Of a stretch of DNA of 64,000 nt, positions 61,918 to 64,000 are shown one piece after another (positions within the stretch are counted from its first letter, which is position 1; each line of letters opens with the position of its first letter). Origin of the DNA: Mesodorylaimus sp. YZB2_4. Taxonomy: Eukaryota > Nematoda > Enoplea > Dorylaimida > Dorylaimidae. Position numbers and translations under genes: made by a program. The stretch spans positions 124,001 through 188,000 of the forward strand of contig JASANH010001617.1 of assembly GCA_030248295.1 (NCBI GenBank). The letters run 5' to 3'. The notes under the pieces were generated by a model. It saw only the letters and a program-made list of their open reading frames with translations, was not told where the DNA came from and ran no database searches.

Positions 61918-63734
61918 TTACTCAGTCGCTGACACAACCTGCTCTGAGATCTCGGTCATGGTTGATATGGTTGCGGCCAGCCATTGCTGCAGCACCGATC
62001 GCCTTTTCAATCTCCTATCCGAGCCCGCAATGTCGGCCATGGAATGACTGATCTTTGTCATATCTCCCGCATCGTCGGCCATAAATAGCACGTCCTCGGA
62101 CATACTCTGTAAAGAGAAAATTGTTGACGCTATAATCGATAGCCTCGTTAAAAAATAGCAAAACTTGTGTATGCTATGCTCATACTCGTCGAATGAAGAG
62201 GAAATCAAATTTCGCCAGCAGTGATATTAGACCCCCTCTTTTCTAGAAAAAGTGCAAGCACAAATAGTCGCCCGCCCGCGATCGTGTTTTCTGGACTGAC
62301 TCATTCGAGCATCCCTGGGCACCTTGTTAGTGCTGATAAACATTCTTATATTTGTCCAGCCATCTTGCTAATTAAAAGAGCTTCGGGTTGATCCGTTTTG
62401 GCACAGGTAGACGTTGTGATGAAAAGGGTCACAAGGACATCATGCGTGCAGGATAGTTGACAGGTAGAAGAAATATGCCTCACCTTCACTTCTTTCAACC
62501 ATTTGCCTTTAACCAATTTTTTCACGTCCTTGATTGTGCACCGATCCTTCCATTTAGGATTGAGCGTTTTCTTCAACAACTTTAATGAAAGCTCGGTGAA
62601 TCGGGTCCACTTGGGGGGCAAGGATGGCGTTTTGCGTTTTATCCACTGCTCCCATTCCCAATACGGCTTGCACATAATTGTGGCCTTGGTCCACGGGTAA
62701 CGAGCCCTCATGACGAAATATATGAGAACACCCAGTGCCCATATGTCCACCGACCGCTCCACTGAATACGCTTCCCCTAACAGAGTGTCGCACAGCTCGG
62801 GCGCGTGGTAAGCGTTCGGAGTATCCAGATGCTTGACCAACGTGCCTTGCTTACGAGTTAGACCAAAATCGGACAGTTTCACTTTAGTGAATGCAGGAGT
62901 GAAAACTAGAACGTTTTCTGCTCGTAAATTTCGATGCACTAGTCCTTCGTTGTGCATAAATTCTAACGCCGAGATCACCTGACTAATCACATTTTGGCTA
63001 ATAGCATCGGGCAGTCCACTTTGGACCATCTCTCGCAAAGTACCACAGGGTGATAGTTCTTGAGTAAAGTAGTAAGAGTCGGATGAACTGTAGACGCCTT
63101 CGTACGTGTCGACGATGTTCGGATGGGGCGAGAGGAAGTAGCTGTAATTGTATTCCCGAATAAAGTCCACTTGTTTGACGACGAGCTTACTGAACACTTT
63201 GAGCATAAGTTGTGTTTTGCTCTGCTTGTCCTCGGCCGTGTACAGCACACCGAATCGTCCGCAGCCCAGTTTCCTGGACACGTTGAACAGCTCTTCCAAT
63301 TCTGCTTCCTTCATTGGACACGATTGAGAGCTGCCTTTGCGTACCAACACGCTGCTACGTCGAATTTGGGGCGACGACACTGACGGGACGGAGATAGTGG
63401 CCATCTTGGACGATCCCCCAAGTCCCATACTGCCGGCCGAGAGAGGGGTCAGCGGGGGAGAGGGGGAGGGAGTTTTGCGATCGGTGAGAGATCGAGACGT
63501 GGCCATACCCGTTGGAGACGGCGACAAGCTTCGAGGACTTTGGGGTAAATCCAAGCGCAAGTCGCTTCCGCGACCAGCTAGCAAATCGCGATCCTGAAAA
63601 TGATCAGGTATGGTAAGATGGGATGAATAGACTGGCATGCTCAATCGTCTATCCTTCCACTTCTCCATCGACTGATTTTGAGCTGATCGTGAGCTGGGCA
63701 TGGGTTTTTTCCCCTTTGACCTATCCGAATGCAT
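61918..63734 (-). CDS. SBK-family (SH3-binding-domain kinase-like) protein, probable pseudokinase
   Basis: Two exons, 63734-62484 and 62106-61918, give 479 aa. Residues ~1-145 are basic and Ser/Pro-rich with SH3-ligand-like proline stretches (PSPSPPLTPL). The kinase domain (~147-400) best resembles SBK1-3: glycine loop GCGRFG, beta-3 Lys (LMLKVF), αC Glu (FIREY), DFG (KLSDFGLTRK), APE (HAPELC), and ALGVLIYFVMRARYPW for the helix F/G region. The catalytic-loop HRD is HRN (Asn269, codon 62928-62930) followed by LRAEN instead of the usual IKPEN: the catalytic base is missing while ATP-binding residues remain. The second exon adds a 62-aa mostly polar tail. An alternative read-through of the first exon stays open to 62346, but the GTGAGG donor and CTTTACAG acceptor favour splicing. 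Substrates are unknown. Confidence 0.85.
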
Positions 63735-64000
63735 ACTGTCGACTTTGCTAGTCAGCTAGCACGAATAGAGTCTGCCAACCAGTAGAAGTCCACAGACGTT
63801 AAGAGTTTCGATGTTTGAAAGCAATGTTTCTCGAAGGAATGTTGACTGCACAAATTCTTATAGTCTTATCTTTAACAGCCGAACAATAAGTATCCCAGTA
63901 AGGGCCAGATAAAGCACGCTGGATGCAAGAGCCGCAGCCGACAAAGGCGAAAAGGAGAGCGAGCAGAAAACTTTTTCCAGCCGCATACTTATATGGGCAT
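63735..64000. other. Upstream region of the SBK-like gene
   Basis: Presumed 5' UTR and promoter on the minus strand. A TATA-like CATATAAGT lies at about 63987-63995 (minus). No other gene is visible before the window ends. Confidence 0.3.

Noticed and set aside
62346..62483. Unspliced C-terminal extension of the SBK-like protein
   Set aside because: A good donor (GAAG|GTGAGG) and a good acceptor with an in-phase exon at 62106 make this more likely intron.

Overview
The window is nuclear DNA from a small-genome invertebrate animal. Nearly every gene is split by very short introns (mostly 50-65 nt, GT-AG with a pyrimidine-rich 3' end), and the families are metazoan: an RFX1/2/3-type factor, a DDX43-type helicase, an EVC/limbin-like membrane coiled-coil protein, FAM184, JMJD8, an SBK-family kinase, rhodopsin-like GPCRs, a Kunitz inhibitor, and a BEL/Pao retroelement. 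RFX, the EVC-like gene and FAM184 together fit an animal with cilia. I cannot name the phylum. Exon boundaries were read by eye from splice consensus, reading phase and family similarity. In the main models the phases close from the chosen start to the stop.

Layout. 1.2-5.4 kb (+): RFX transcription factor. 8.0-9.5 kb (+): unrecognised, strongly codon-biased gene carrying an in-frame TGA. 10.3-13.0 kb (+): complete 16-exon DDX43-like helicase with one GC-AG intron. 13-15.9 kb: repeats and a poly-T tract that may be an assembly problem. 16-24.6 kb (-): a small Cys-rich membrane or GPI-type protein, a four-helix membrane protein, a possible short secreted peptide and a two-exon GPCR, with a fold-back (inverted-repeat) element at 20.4-21.5 kb. 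26.1-30.3 kb (+): a tandem pair of related secreted Cys-rich proteins. 31-32.3 kb: tRNA-like sequence, minisatellite, hairpin and SINE. 32.6-33.5 kb (+): a frameshifted GPCR. 34.4-39.5 kb (+): 21-exon EVC-like gene. 40.3-40.9 kb (-): secreted Kunitz protein. 43.0-45.25 kb (+): 5'-truncated BEL/Pao pol and a possible LTR. 45.25-47.8 kb: ~223-bp satellite with higher-order structure. 49.4-55.2 kb (-): 21-exon FAM184 gene. 56.7-58.3 kb (-) and 58.7-60.7 kb (+): ATP synthase subunit g and JMJD8, head to head. 61.9-63.7 kb (-): SBK-like kinase in which the HRD aspartate is Asn.

A tRNA-derived SINE family occurs at least five times on both strands, including inside introns of RFX and of one secreted-protein gene. 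The genes do not form an operon. The one functional link I can suggest is RFX with the EVC-like ciliary candidate, whose upstream region holds an imperfect X-box-like half-site. The most noteworthy items are the Cys-rich secreted pair, the SBK-like predicted pseudokinase, the in-frame TGA gene, the fold-back element and the satellite array.
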